A stretch of DNA of 64,000 bases, taken from positions 62,001 through 126,000 of the forward strand of contig DASXVO010000035.1 of the NCBI GenBank assembly GCA_036504215.1, in the 5' to 3' direction. Position 1 is the first letter of the stretch. Every line of letters starts with the position of its first letter. The DNA comes from Vicinamibacterales bacterium (GTDB lineage: Bacteria > Acidobacteriota > Vicinamibacteria > Vicinamibacterales > Fen-181). Position numbers and translations under genes: made by a program. Of the stretch, positions 55,707 to 64,000 are shown one piece after another. A model generated the notes under the pieces. The model had not been told where the DNA came from, did not search any database, and saw only the letters and a program-made list of their open reading frames with translations.

Positions 55707-56954
55707 CTACGCCAGCCGATCGAGCTCGTTCAGCAGCCGGTCCACTTCCTCTCCGGTGTTGTAGTGGGCCAGTCCCACCCGCACCATGCCGCCCGAGGTC
55801 TGCAGCCCGAGCCGCTCGCAGATCGCCAGCGCGTAGAAATGTCCGTCCCAGACGAAGATGCCGGCGCCGGCGAGGTGCTCGCTGACCGCGCGCGGGGAGT
55901 GACCGTCGACCGTGAACGACACGGTCGGCACCCGTTCGTCGAGCCGCGCCGGCTCCGTGATGCCGAACACGTGCACCTTCTTGTTCGCCGTCAGACCTGC
56001 GAGCAGCCGCGCACAGAGCTCCCGTTCGTGCGCGTGGACCGCGTGGAGACCGGCAACGATCCGCTGGCGCCGGGACACCTGGCCTCCGGCTGGCCCTCCG
56101 AGGCTGGCAAGGTGCTCAACGGCGGCACGCGTGCCCGCAATGCCTTCGTGGTTGAGCGTGCCGGTCTCGAACTTCTCGGGCGATTGGTCGCCGGCCGGCC
56201 GCACCTTGTAGGCCCGCAGCGATTCGAGGAGGTCGAGCCGGCCGTACAGCACGCCCACGTGCGGGCCGAAGAACTTGTACGCCGAGCAGGCGAGCAGGTC
56301 GCAGCCAAGCTGCTGCACATCGATGGACCCGTGCGGGGCATACTGCACGGCGTCGATGAACGTCAGCGCACCGACCGACTTCGCCGCCTGAACCACACGA
56401 CAAACGTCGTTGATGGTGCCGACGGAATTGGCCGCATAGCCGACGGCGACGATCTTCGTGCGTGCGCAGAGCTGACGCTCCAGCGAGTCCATGTCGAGCG
56501 TGCAGTCTGCCGTGTGGATATCGACCCAGCGGACGATCGCGCCGCGGTCCTCGGCGAGGAGCACCCAGGGGCTGATGTTGGCGTCGTGATCGAGTCGCGT
56601 GACCAAAATCTCGTCGCCGGGCGACAGGAGCCGCCCCAACGCGCGGCTGACGGCGAACGTCAGCGTGGTCATGTTCGCGCCGAACACGATCTCGCGCGGC
56701 GACGCGGCGCCGAGCATGTCCGCCATCGCCAGGTGCGCGTCGGCGAGCATCGCGTCACTGCGCTTGCTCGTCGCGAACGCGCCGCCGTGGTTCGCATTGT
56801 CGTAGGTCAGGTAGTGGGAGACGGCGTCGATGACGCCGCGGGGAACCTGGGTGCCGCCCGGATTGTCGAAGAAGACGATCGGCCGACTGTCGTGAAGCTG
56901 GGAGAGCGCCGGAAACTGGCCACGAATACCGTGCACGTTGAACATGCCGCTCAT
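55707..56954 (-). CDS. Class V aminotransferase, cysteine-desulfurase-like but without the catalytic cysteine
   Basis: A 415-residue PLP enzyme of the NifS/SufS group (resembling the VC1184-type subfamily): PIVFFDNPGGTQVPRGVIDA, the cofactor His in TRLDHDANISPW, D in FIDAVQYAPHGSIDV and the Schiff-base Lys in CSAYKFFGPHVG. In SufS the catalytic Cys precedes RASLAMYNT; here the equivalent segment reads TSGGMVRVGLAHYNT, with Met in that place. Desulfurase activity by the usual persulfide route is therefore doubtful. Close relatives include isopenicillin-epimerase-like and selenocysteine-lyase-like enzymes. Confidence 0.85.
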   Translation of the reverse strand: MSGMFNVHGIRGQFPALSQLHDSRPIVFFDNPGGTQVPRGVIDAVSHYLTYDNANHGGAFATSKRSDAMLADAHLAMADMLGAASPREIVFGANMTTLTFAVSRALGRLLSPGDEILVTRLDHDANISPWVLLAEDRGAIVRWVDIHTADCTLDMDSLERQLCARTKIVAVGYAANSVGTINDVCRVVQAAKSVGALTFIDAVQYAPHGSIDVQQLGCDLLACSAYKFFGPHVGVLYGRLDLLESLRAYKVRPAGDQSPEKFETGTLNHEGIAGTRAAVEHLASLGGPAGGQVSRRQRIVAGLHAVHAHERELCARLLAGLTANKKVHVFGITEPARLDERVPTVSFTVDGHSPRAVSEHLAGAGIFVWDGHFYALAICERLGLQTSGGMVRVGLAHYNTGEEVDRLLNELDRLA

Positions 56955-57104
56955 TGTATCAATTGTCCCGATCTCAGGGCTTCGCCTCGGCCAGCTTCAG
57001 ACCGATCGCGGCACCCCCAGGGTACGCAGCCTCGTGCAGCGGGCACATCGGCCTGGTCCTCGACGTCCTCCAGGCTCTGGACGCACGGCTTCCTATCGGT
57101 GGTT

Positions 57105-58001
57105 TCAGGACCGGTTCGAGATCTCCGCCTGATAGACCCGGGACACCAGCGGGTGGTCGACGAGTGGTGCGATGTCGCGCGAGGCGGCGAGCACGCCAGC
57201 CAGCCTGACGCCCGTCTCGACACCCAATCCGTCGAGCATGTAGATCAAATCTTCCGTGGCGAGATTCCCCGATGCGCCGGGCGCGTAGGGACACCCTCCG
57301 AGGCCGCCGGCCGATGCGTCGAACGTGCGCACGCCGCCGTCGAGCCCCGTCAGGACGTTCGCCAGTCCCGTTCCCCGCGTGTCGTGAAAGTGCAGGGCGA
57401 TCCGATCGAGTCCCACTCGGCCGCCGACCACGTCGAGCACCGCTCGCACCTGGCCGGGATGTGCGATGCCAATCGTGTCGCTCACCACCGCTTCGAAGAT
57501 GCCGAGGTCCAGGAACCGTTCGGCGAGATCGGCGACCCGCTCGGGCGGGACATCGCCCTCGTACGGGCACCCGAAGCAGGTCGAGAGATACCCCCGCACC
57601 CGGATGCCATGCGCGACGGCCACGCCAATCACGCGCCGGTAGGTGGCCAGCGACTCGTCGATTCCCTGGTTGATGTTCCGCCGGCTGAATGTCTCGGATG
57701 CCGCGGCGAAGACCGCGACCTCCTGGAGTCCCGAGGCCATCGCGCGCTCGAGGCCCTCGAGGTTCGGCACGAGCGCGGTGTAGACCGTTCCCGGCCGCCG
57801 GTCAATCCCCGCGAATACCTTCTCGGCATCGGCCATCTGGGGGACCCACGTCGGGCTGACGAAGGCGGATACCTCGATGACCGGCAGACCCGCCGCCGAC
57901 AGGCGGTTGACGAACGCGATCTTGTCGTTGGTCCCGACGATCGCGGCCTCGTTCTGCAGACCATCGCGTGGGCCGACTTCGACGACGCGCACGCGCGTCA
58001 C
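57105..58001 (-). CDS. mvaB: Hydroxymethylglutaryl-CoA lyase
   Basis: Splits HMG-CoA into acetyl-CoA and acetoacetate, the last step of leucine catabolism. The 298-residue TIM-barrel protein shows VEVGPRDGLQNE at the start, EVSAFVSPTWVPQMADAEKV, the metal-binding HFHDTRGTGLANV and the signature loop GGLGGCPYAPGASGN with the active-site Cys. The start is GTG and overlaps the biotin carrier stop by 4 nt (GTGA). It is the last gene of the leucine-degradation operon. Confidence 0.95.
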   Translation of the reverse strand: MTRVRVVEVGPRDGLQNEAAIVGTNDKIAFVNRLSAAGLPVIEVSAFVSPTWVPQMADAEKVFAGIDRRPGTVYTALVPNLEGLERAMASGLQEVAVFAAASETFSRRNINQGIDESLATYRRVIGVAVAHGIRVRGYLSTCFGCPYEGDVPPERVADLAERFLDLGIFEAVVSDTIGIAHPGQVRAVLDVVGGRVGLDRIALHFHDTRGTGLANVLTGLDGGVRTFDASAGGLGGCPYAPGASGNLATEDLIYMLDGLGVETGVRLAGVLAASRDIAPLVDHPLVSRVYQAEISNRS

Positions 58002-58546
58002 ACCACCTCCATCAGGCTGACACCGGGCTGCACCAGGTCACCCACACGGCACGCGATGCTGCCAACGACGCCGTCGCGCGGCGAGCGAACCGGCAATTCC
58101 ATCTTCATGGCCTCGAGCGTGATCACCACGTCGCCCTTTCGGACGCGGTCTCCCGCGTTCACGGCGACGGCTACGACTCTCGCGGGCATCGGGGCCGCGA
58201 GCACATCAGGTGCCGAGCGCGCGAAGCGTGGGGGCGCGGCCGCCTCGGCCTCGACCTCGAATTCATAGACTTCACCGTCCACGAACGCCTGGCGCGTGCG
58301 CCCCGCTTCAGTGATGAACACGCTTCGCGTTCGGTCACCGTCGTGGACCCGGAATTCCGATGGTGACTCGGCAACGACGGTGAAGGAGGAATCACGTGCG
58401 GGGTGCGAGGCGCGAGGTGTGAGGGGCGGATTCTCGACTCGAACGTCGCTGGACGCGCTCGACCCGCCGGTCGCGGCCGTGGCGTGTTCCACCACCGCGC
58501 GATAGACGTCACCTCGGTGCCGCACGACGAAGGTGCCCGGCTTCAC
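57998..58546 (-). CDS. Biotin carboxyl carrier protein of acyl-CoA carboxylase
   Basis: A 182-residue carrier whose C-terminal biotinyl domain carries the modification Lys in LEAMKMELPV (about residue 148), within APMPARVVAVAVNAGDRVRK. The N-terminal ~100 residues resemble the BT linker domain of biotin-dependent carboxylases. In most methylcrotonyl-CoA carboxylases this is fused to the biotin carboxylase; here it is a separate gene, 1 nt after it, with a GTG start. It would shuttle carboxybiotin between the neighbouring biotin carboxylase and carboxyltransferase. Confidence 0.9.
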   Translation of the reverse strand: MKPGTFVVRHRGDVYRAVVEHATAATGGSSASSDVRVENPPLTPRASHPARDSSFTVVAESPSEFRVHDGDRTRSVFITEAGRTRQAFVDGEVYEFEVEAEAAAPPRFARSAPDVLAAPMPARVVAVAVNAGDRVRKGDVVITLEAMKMELPVRSPRDGVVGSIACRVGDLVQPGVSLMEVV

Positions 58547-58547
58547 C

Positions 58548-60044
58548 TCAGTTCCTCCATCCCTTCAGGCGATCCCATGGATCGGGAACGACGGCCAGTG
58601 GAGGCGAGAGGGTGCCGCTCGTCGCCGATGGATCGAAGGCCACGGCGCCCGCCAGGGCCGCAGCGAGCGACGGTCCGACGCGTTCGCTGCACAGTCCCGC
58701 CCCCTCGCGCTCGAGGTACGCGGTATCGATCGCGCCGTCGATGAACCGTTCATCTTCCAGCACGCGGACGAGGAACGGGATGTTGGTGCGGATCCCGAGC
58801 ACCGGGTATCGCCGAAGCGCAGCCACCAGGCGGAGTCGCGCGATCTCGCGGGTCTCGCCATAGCCGATGAGCTTGGCGAGCATCGGGTCGTAGTAGATGC
58901 TCACCTCACCACCCTCGACGACGCCACTGTCCACGCGGATGCCAGGACCGTGCGGTTCGCGGTACACGCTCAGCCGTCCGGCCTGCGGCAGGAAGCCGTT
59001 CGCCGGATCCTCCGCGTAGATCCGGCACTCGATCGCGTGGCCACGCTGGGCCAGGTCCGATTGCATCCAGGGCAGCGTTCCCCCGGACGCAACGCGAAGT
59101 TGCGCGTGCACGAGGTCGACGCCGGTCACGAGCTCCGTCACCGGGTGCTCCACCTGCAGCCGCGTGTTCATCTCCAGGAAGTAGAACGCCGCCGCCTCGC
59201 CCGCACCCTCAACCAGGAACTCGATCGTGCCGGCATTGCGGTAGCCGATGTGACGGGCGAGTGCCGCCGCCGCCTCTCCCATCCGGCGGCGAAGCCCATC
59301 GGTGAGCGCAGGTGAAGGGCTTTCCTCGATGATCTTCTGGTGACGCCTCTGAGTCGAGCAATCGCGCTCGAAGAGGTGGACGACCCGGCCGGTGGCGTCC
59401 CCGACGACCTGCACCTCGATGTGGCGCGGCCGCTCGAGCTTCCGCTCGAAGTAGACCGTGTCGTCGCCGAAGGCGCTTCGGGCCTCGTGTCGGGCCGACG
59501 AGATCGCCTCGTCGAGCGCGGACGGGTCGGTCACGACGCGCATGCCCTTGCCGCCGCCTCCCGCCGACGCCTTCACGATGAGGGGATAGCCCACGCGCGA
59601 GGCTGCTGCCCGCAGCGACTCGGCGTCCTTGGTCACAGGTGTTTCGCCCGGAACGGTCGCCAGCCCGGCCTCGTGTGCGCTGTGCCGCGCGGCGATCTTC
59701 GAGCCCATCTGCTCGATCGCCTCGGGCGTCGGTCCGACGAAAACGAGCCCGGCGTCGGCGCACCGAGCCGCGAACGCGGCGTTCTCTGCCAGGAAGCCGT
59801 AGCCGGGGTGCACCGCGTCGGCACCCTCGCGACGCGCGGCATCAATCAACCGGTCGATGGCCAGGTAGCTCTCGCCGGCCGGAGGGGGGCCGATGAGGAC
59901 GGCCCGGTCCGCGGCCGCGGCGTGGGGCGAGCGCCGATCGGCTTCCGAGTACACCGCGATGGTCTCGATTCCCAGCTCCCGGCAAGCCCGGATGATGCGA
60001 ATCGCAATTTCACCTCGGTTTGCGACCAGCAGGCGACGGATCAT
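58548..60044 (-). CDS. Biotin carboxylase subunit of methylcrotonyl-CoA carboxylase
   Basis: A 498-residue ATP-grasp biotin carboxylase: IRRLLVANRGEIAIRIIRAC, HPGYGFLAENAAFA, the ATP loop SAGGGGKGMRVV, HIEVQVVGD, ERDCSTQRRHQKIIEESPSP and LEMNTRLQVEHPVTE with the catalytic Arg/Glu set. The C-terminal part is short, ending in a stretch with no biotinyl domain, in contrast to ~650-residue MccA/LiuD. The ATG at 60044 overlaps the hydratase stop by 4 nt. Function as the leucine-pathway carboxylase is inferred from its neighbours. Confidence 0.93.
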   Translation of the reverse strand: MIRRLLVANRGEIAIRIIRACRELGIETIAVYSEADRRSPHAAAADRAVLIGPPPAGESYLAIDRLIDAARREGADAVHPGYGFLAENAAFAARCADAGLVFVGPTPEAIEQMGSKIAARHSAHEAGLATVPGETPVTKDAESLRAAASRVGYPLIVKASAGGGGKGMRVVTDPSALDEAISSARHEARSAFGDDTVYFERKLERPRHIEVQVVGDATGRVVHLFERDCSTQRRHQKIIEESPSPALTDGLRRRMGEAAAALARHIGYRNAGTIEFLVEGAGEAAAFYFLEMNTRLQVEHPVTELVTGVDLVHAQLRVASGGTLPWMQSDLAQRGHAIECRIYAEDPANGFLPQAGRLSVYREPHGPGIRVDSGVVEGGEVSIYYDPMLAKLIGYGETREIARLRLVAALRRYPVLGIRTNIPFLVRVLEDERFIDGAIDTAYLEREGAGLCSERVGPSLAAALAGAVAFDPSATSGTLSPPLAVVPDPWDRLKGWRN

Positions 60045-60859
60045 TCGCCGCCTCCCTCTTGCGGCCGAGTCGTGGAGACCCAGCGTGCGGGGCGCTTCTC
60101 GAGGAATGCGCGCATCCCTTCCTGGCCCGCCGGCGAGACGCGACGCGATGCGATCGCGTCGGTCGTGATTTGAAGGACATCGGGCGGAGTGCCGGCCCAC
60201 ACGCGGCGGATCATCTCCTTGGCCGTCGCCACGGCGGCGGGTTCTGCGGTGAGAACCTCTCGGACGTACCGATCCACCGCGCCGTCGAGAGCATCTTGCG
60301 GGACGATGTCGTGCACCAGCCCGATTTCGCGCGCCCGCGCGGCGGAGAAGCGGGCCCCGGTGAGGAACAGTTCTCGCGCCGCAGAGCGTCCGATCTTCGC
60401 AAGCGCGTACGGAGAAATCACCGCGGGCACGAGTCCGAGCTTCACCTCCGTGAAGCCGAATTGCGTGTCGGGCGTCGCGATCACGATGTCGCAGACGGCC
60501 GCGAGGCCGGCGCCGCCTCCGACCGCAGCCCCGTGAATCCGGCCAATCAGCGGCACGGGCACCACGTCGAGCGCCTCGAACATGGCCGCCATGCGCCGCG
60601 CGCTCCGAAGATTCTCCTCGCGCGTCACATCGACGGTCTCCGCCATCCAGGCGAGATCGCCGCCCGCACAGAAGACCCGCCCGGCGCCAGAGAGTACGGC
60701 CACGCGCACCTCGTCTCCGCCCGTCGCGCGCGTCGTCGCCCAGGCGTGCAGGTCTTCGATGAGGGCCTCGTTGAACGCGTTGCGGACGTCCGGGCGGTCG
60801 AGCACGACGTGCTCGACCGGACCAACGCGACGTATCAGGAGATGCCTGTATCCACCCAT
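60041..60859 (-). CDS. liuC: Enoyl-CoA hydratase, probably methylglutaconyl-CoA hydratase
   Basis: A 272-residue crotonase-fold protein: VLDRPDVRNAFNEALIEDLH, the oxyanion segment AVLSGAGRVFCAGGDLAWM, IHGAAVGGGAGLAAVCDIVI with Gly-rich helix, and catalytic-type Glu in FGFTEVKLGLVPAVISPYAL. It starts at the ATG 60859, 7 nt after the carboxyltransferase; an earlier start would overlap that gene. Methylglutaconyl-CoA hydratase is inferred from its position between MCC subunits and HMG-CoA lyase. Confidence 0.92.
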   Translation of the reverse strand: MGGYRHLLIRRVGPVEHVVLDRPDVRNAFNEALIEDLHAWATTRATGGDEVRVAVLSGAGRVFCAGGDLAWMAETVDVTREENLRSARRMAAMFEALDVVPVPLIGRIHGAAVGGGAGLAAVCDIVIATPDTQFGFTEVKLGLVPAVISPYALAKIGRSAARELFLTGARFSAARAREIGLVHDIVPQDALDGAVDRYVREVLTAEPAAVATAKEMIRRVWAGTPPDVLQITTDAIASRRVSPAGQEGMRAFLEKRPARWVSTTRPQEGGGE

Positions 60860-60866
60860 CGTCGTC

Positions 60867-62474
60867 CTACATCCTGAACACACCGAACTTCGGCTCACGG
60901 ACCGGTGCGTTCAGCGCTGCTGCCAGCGCCAGGCCGAGCGCGTCCCTCGTCCGCACCGGATCCAGGATCCCGTCGTCCCACAGCCGCGCCGTCGAGTAGT
61001 ACGGCGACCCTTCGTGCTCGTACTTCTCCACGATGGGCCGCCGGATGTCCGCTTCCTCGTCCAGCGTGAGGGTTCGACCGTCGCGCGCGAGTTGGTCACG
61101 CTTCACGGTGACCAGCACGGACGCGGCCTGCTCGCCCCCCATGACCGAGATGCGGGCGTTGGGCCACATCCACAAGAGCCGTGGCTCGTACGCGCGACCG
61201 CACATGCCGTAGTTGCCCGCGCCGAAGGAGCCGCCGATGATGACCGTGAACTTCGGCACCACGGCGTTGGCGACCGCATGGACCATCTTCGCGCCGTCCT
61301 TCGCGATCCCGGCCCGCTCGTACTCGCGGCCCACCATGAAGCCGGTGATGTTCTGGAGGAACACGAGGGGGATCCCGCGCAGGTTGCACACCTCGATGAA
61401 ATGGGTTGCCTTGAGCGCGGATTCGGAGAAGAGCACGCCGTTGTTGGCGATCAGGCCGACAAGGTACCCATGGAGCCGCGCAAACCCGGTCACGAGGGTC
61501 GTCGCGTAGCGCTCCTTGAACTCGTCGAAGCGCGACCCGTCCACGAGACGCGCGATGACCTCGCGCACGTCGTACGAGCTGCGGATGTCGGCATTGATGA
61601 CGCCGTAGAGCTCCTGCGGGTCGTACCGCGGATCCTCGGGCGTCGTGAGGTCGAACGCCGCGGGCCTCGCGCCGTGCAGCGTCGAGACGATGGTTCTCGC
61701 AATCCTGAGCGCGTGGTTGTCGTCTTCGGCCAGGTAGTCGGCGACGCCCGACAGGCGCGTGTGGACATCCGATCCACCGAGTTCCTCGGCCGTGACCTCT
61801 TCCCCCGTCGCCGCTTTGACGAGAGGCGGGCCGCCCAGGAAGATGGTGCCGTTGCCGCGCACGATGACCGTCTCATCGGACATCGCCGGCACGTACGCCC
61901 CGCCCGCCGTGCACGAGCCCAAGACGATCGCCACCTGCGGGATCCGCTCGGCCGACATCCGCGCCTGGTTGTAGAAGATGCGCCCGAAGTGGTCGCGGTC
62001 GGGGAAGACCTCGGCCTGGAGGGGCAGAAAGGCGCCGCCGGAGTCGACCAGATAGAGACAGGGGAGCCGGTTCTCGAGCGCCACCTGCTGGGCACGCAGG
62101 TGCTTCTTCACCGTGATCGGGAAGTACGTGCCGCCTTTGACCGTGGCATCGTTGGCGACGACCATCACCTCGCGGCCGCTGACCCGGCCGATGCCGGTGA
62201 CAAGACCAGCCGACGGCGCCTCGCCACGGTACATACCCCAGGCGGCAAGCGCAGACAACTCGAGCCACGGCGATTCGACGTCGAGGAGGCGCTCCACGCG
62301 CTCCCGCACGGGCAGCTTGCCCTGCTCGCGATGACGAGCCAGGGCCCGTTCGCCGCCGCCAGCGCGTGCGGTCGCCATGCGCTCGCGCAGCTCCGCGACG
62401 AGCCCCTCGAGGTGCGCCCGGTTGGTCCGGTACAGGTCGGAATCGGTCCGCAGGCGAGTCTCAATGACATCCAT
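60867..62474 (-). CDS. liuB: Methylcrotonyl-CoA carboxylase carboxyltransferase subunit
   Basis: Transfers CO2 from carboxybiotin to 3-methylcrotonyl-CoA. The 535-residue protein has the two crotonase-like halves: [60 protein letters not shown] and [20 protein letters not shown], then [40 protein letters not shown] and [10 protein letters not shown]. These forms ([14 protein letters not shown]) are characteristic of MCC beta/LiuB rather than propionyl-CoA carboxylase. First gene of a five-gene operon; isovaleryl-CoA dehydrogenase is not in the window. Confidence 0.95.
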   Translation of the reverse strand: MDVIETRLRTDSDLYRTNRAHLEGLVAELRERMATARAGGGERALARHREQGKLPVRERVERLLDVESPWLELSALAAWGMYRGEAPSAGLVTGIGRVSGREVMVVANDATVKGGTYFPITVKKHLRAQQVALENRLPCLYLVDSGGAFLPLQAEVFPDRDHFGRIFYNQARMSAERIPQVAIVLGSCTAGGAYVPAMSDETVIVRGNGTIFLGGPPLVKAATGEEVTAEELGGSDVHTRLSGVADYLAEDDNHALRIARTIVSTLHGARPAAFDLTTPEDPRYDPQELYGVINADIRSSYDVREVIARLVDGSRFDEFKERYATTLVTGFARLHGYLVGLIANNGVLFSESALKATHFIEVCNLRGIPLVFLQNITGFMVGREYERAGIAKDGAKMVHAVANAVVPKFTVIIGGSFGAGNYGMCGRAYEPRLLWMWPNARISVMGGEQAASVLVTVKRDQLARDGRTLTLDEEADIRRPIVEKYEHEGSPYYSTARLWDDGILDPVRTRDALGLALAAALNAPVREPKFGVFRM

Positions 62475-62574
62475 TCCTACGCCGCCTCCAGATTAGGTGG
62501 AACACCCAGCTCCTCATTATTTCAGAATTCGGCCGGATTTGGACCGTACTAAAACCGAACAGCCTGTCAGCCCA

Positions 62575-62602
62575 TTGACATATTGGCCAATGAGTGTATG
62601 TT
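62575..62602 (+). promoter_or_regulatory. Candidate sigma-70-type promoter of the response regulator gene
   Basis: TTGACA at 62575-62580 is followed after 16 bp by TATGTT at 62597-62602. A perfect 10-bp palindrome ATTGGCCAAT (62582-62591) occupies the spacer and could be an operator. The gene starts at 62670. Confidence 0.5.
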
Positions 62603-62669
62603 TTTCTGATTGCCAGAGCTGATATCGCACTCCTGTTCAGAGAGCGGATCCTGCTCGAGGTGAGAAGGC

Positions 62670-64000
<1,331 letters not shown>

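Noticed and set aside
56955-57104. Small gene between the class V aminotransferase and HMG-CoA lyase
   Set aside because: Only short frames without ribosome sites or conserved features; nothing supportable in this 150-bp gap.

Overview
The window is 64 kb of high-G+C bacterial chromosome, densely packed with genes on both strands. Two large MacB-like permeases of the type known as acidobacterial duplicated orphan permeases (ADOP), one directly behind a PadR regulator, together with a separate bacillithiol gene (bshC), a DUF1844 protein, GxxExxY and DUF5107 proteins and 'RDARAT-type' intergenic repeats, point to an Acidobacteriota member, perhaps Vicinamibacteria. That placement is inference from gene content. 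No phage or plasmid module, rRNA or CRISPR array was seen.

Left part (1-15 kb): a heat-shock operon on the minus strand (hrcA-grpE-dnaJ-prmA) with a CIRCE operator that runs into the hrcA start codon and a TATAAT box just upstream; then an XdhC-like protein, a class A penicillin-binding protein and bshC, also on minus. Divergently, a membrane-anchored pseudokinase with a PEGA domain precedes carA-carB.

Middle-left (15-27 kb): comEC whose 3' end runs into a repeat and overlaps a GxxExxY gene that lies between two inverted copies of that repeat; mazG; a housekeeping run DUF1844-MBL hydrolase-ribF-cysS-yraN; a ribbon-helix-helix/PIN toxin-antitoxin pair with a palindromic candidate operator; tRNA-Gly(GCC) and tRNA-Cys(GCA) with hairpin terminators; 65-bp direct repeats; a proline-racemase-family enzyme with a Ser/Cys active site; and a secreted subtilisin.

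Middle (27-49 kb): PadR plus ADOP permease; a compact type III polyketide synthase-methyltransferase-flavoprotein operon, likely a small lipid or quinone biosynthetic cluster; an outer-membrane barrel; a second ADOP permease; an operon of a tricorn-like S41 protease, a SIS-domain sugar-phosphate enzyme and a secreted GH31 glycosidase; an M20 amidohydrolase joined in frame to the collapsed remains of a sodium:solute symporter that still has its DUF3311 partner; and a DUF5107/TPR protein.

Right part (49-64 kb): infA with a TTG start; an RND efflux adaptor/permease pair; HAD phosphatase and membrane-anchored hypothetical; a class V aminotransferase lacking the desulfurase cysteine; a tightly overlapping leucine-degradation operon (carboxyltransferase, enoyl-CoA hydratase, biotin carboxylase, separate biotin carrier, HMG-CoA lyase); and the start of an NtrC-type sigma-54 response regulator cut off by the window edge. 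All assignments are from reading the sequence; no database search was possible.
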